A stretch of DNA of 64,000 nt. Source: Cellulosimicrobium protaetiae. Its GTDB lineage: Bacteria; Actinomycetota; Actinomycetes; Actinomycetales; Cellulomonadaceae. The position numbers and the translations under genes are program-made. The number at the start of each line of letters is the position of its first letter. Positions within the stretch are counted from its first letter, which is position 1. The notes under the pieces are model-generated. The model was not told the origin of the DNA and searched no databases. It was given only the letters and a program-made list of their open reading frames with translations. Location of the stretch: assembly GCF_009708005.2 (NCBI RefSeq), contig NZ_CP052757.1:3410001-3474000 (forward strand), given 5' to 3'. This document shows positions 63,687 through 64,000 of the stretch, in pieces.

Positions 63687-64000
63687 ATGACGACGACGCC
63701 TGCGAGCACACCCCCGCTCGACGACCCCGCGACCGACCCGTTCCTCGTGGCGCGGGCCGCCGCCGACCACATCGCGCAGGCCACGGGGGTCGACGGCCAC
63801 GACATGGCCCTCGTGCTGGGCTCGGGGTGGGGCGGCGCGGCCGAGCTGCTGGGCGAGGTCGTCGCGGAGGTCCCGACGCACGAGATCCCCGGCTTCTCGG
63901 CCCCCGCGGTCGCAGGGCACCTCTCGGTGACGCGGTCGATCCGGGTCGAGCGGGCGGACGGCTCGGTACGGCACGCGCTCGTGCTCGGCTCGCGCACGCA
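63687..64000 (+). CDS. Purine nucleoside phosphorylase (N-terminal part)
   Basis: The gene leaves the window after 104 codons. ALVLGSGWGGAAELLG holds the phosphate-binding Ser of trimeric (PNP-I) enzymes, and IPGFSAPAVAGHLSVTRS the next conserved block with the phosphate-contacting His. It splits purine nucleosides with phosphate for salvage. Divergent from the LpdA-like gene; the C-terminal purine-binding half is not seen. Confidence 0.9.
   Translation, partial: MTTTPASTPPLDDPATDPFLVARAAADHIAQATGVDGHDMALVLGSGWGGAAELLGEVVAEVPTHEIPGFSAPAVAGHLSVTRSIRVERADGSVRHALVLGSRT

Overview
The window reads as chromosome from a very high-GC (roughly 73-75 %) actinobacterium. The gene neighbourhoods (ssrA-smpB-ftsX-ftsE-prfB, a monoderm Tad pilus operon, an acyl-CoA carboxylase with an epsilon subunit, an F420-type enzyme, an LpdA-like flavoprotein) and protein style point to Micrococcales, most likely the Cellulomonas/Cellulosimicrobium/Promicromonospora group. 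That placement is inference from gene content; no 16S or other marker is present. There is no phage, plasmid, IS element, CRISPR array, rRNA or classical tRNA. The only stable RNA gene found is tmRNA.

Layout. 0-2.8 kb: sugar-uptake lipoprotein (5' part), ROK repressor and PfkB sugar kinase. 2.9-4.3 kb: DUF4349 lipoprotein and a small orphan. 4.3-10.6 kb, minus strand: tmRNA, a small membrane protein, SmpB, an M23 murein hydrolase, FtsX, FtsE and RF2, so ribosome rescue, septal wall hydrolysis and termination sit together. 10.6-12.6 kb: a DUF916-like membrane protein beside a WxL-like secreted protein. 12.7-17.5 kb: seven-gene Tad/Flp operon. 17.7-24.8 kb: aminotransferase, LCP cell-wall ligase, Bcr/CflA-type exporter, SRAP protein, class III cyclase and biotin ligase. 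25-33.7 kb: acyl-CoA carboxylase beta, an unknown protein, epsilon subunit, membrane protein, DUF885 peptidase, AEC transporter, Maf and the biotin-carrying alpha subunit; BirA is divergent from the beta subunit. 34-38.3 kb: two MFS exporters, a NUDIX hydrolase and a cysteine-bearing HTH regulator.

38.4-51.3 kb is a nitrate/nitrite respiration island: narK-narG-narH-narJ-narI on plus, then on minus a DUF2249 protein, a 955-residue membrane-anchored copper nitrite reductase fusion and an NnrS-like membrane protein. Together they would take nitrate to nitrite and then to NO; no NO reductase is visible. 51.5-58.0 kb is a five-gene minus-strand operon for reductive pyrimidine/beta-alanine breakdown (mmsA-like dehydrogenase, omega-aminotransferase, ureidopropionase, dihydropyrimidinase, F420-type LLM enzyme). 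58-64 kb: a membrane-anchored EEP-fold protein, small unknowns, a P-loop kinase, an LpdA-like flavoprotein and the start of purine nucleoside phosphorylase.

Two window-wide signals are not explained by the gene list. (1) About eighteen starts lie 5-8 nt after a hexamer of form T/C-A-N-N-N-T, as expected for leaderless mRNAs. (2) Several transcription-unit borders carry short GC-rich arrays with a fixed integer period (19, 21 and 26 bp) or long inverted repeats. One 21-bp family occurs both between genes and inside the C-terminal coding end of the NnrS-like gene.
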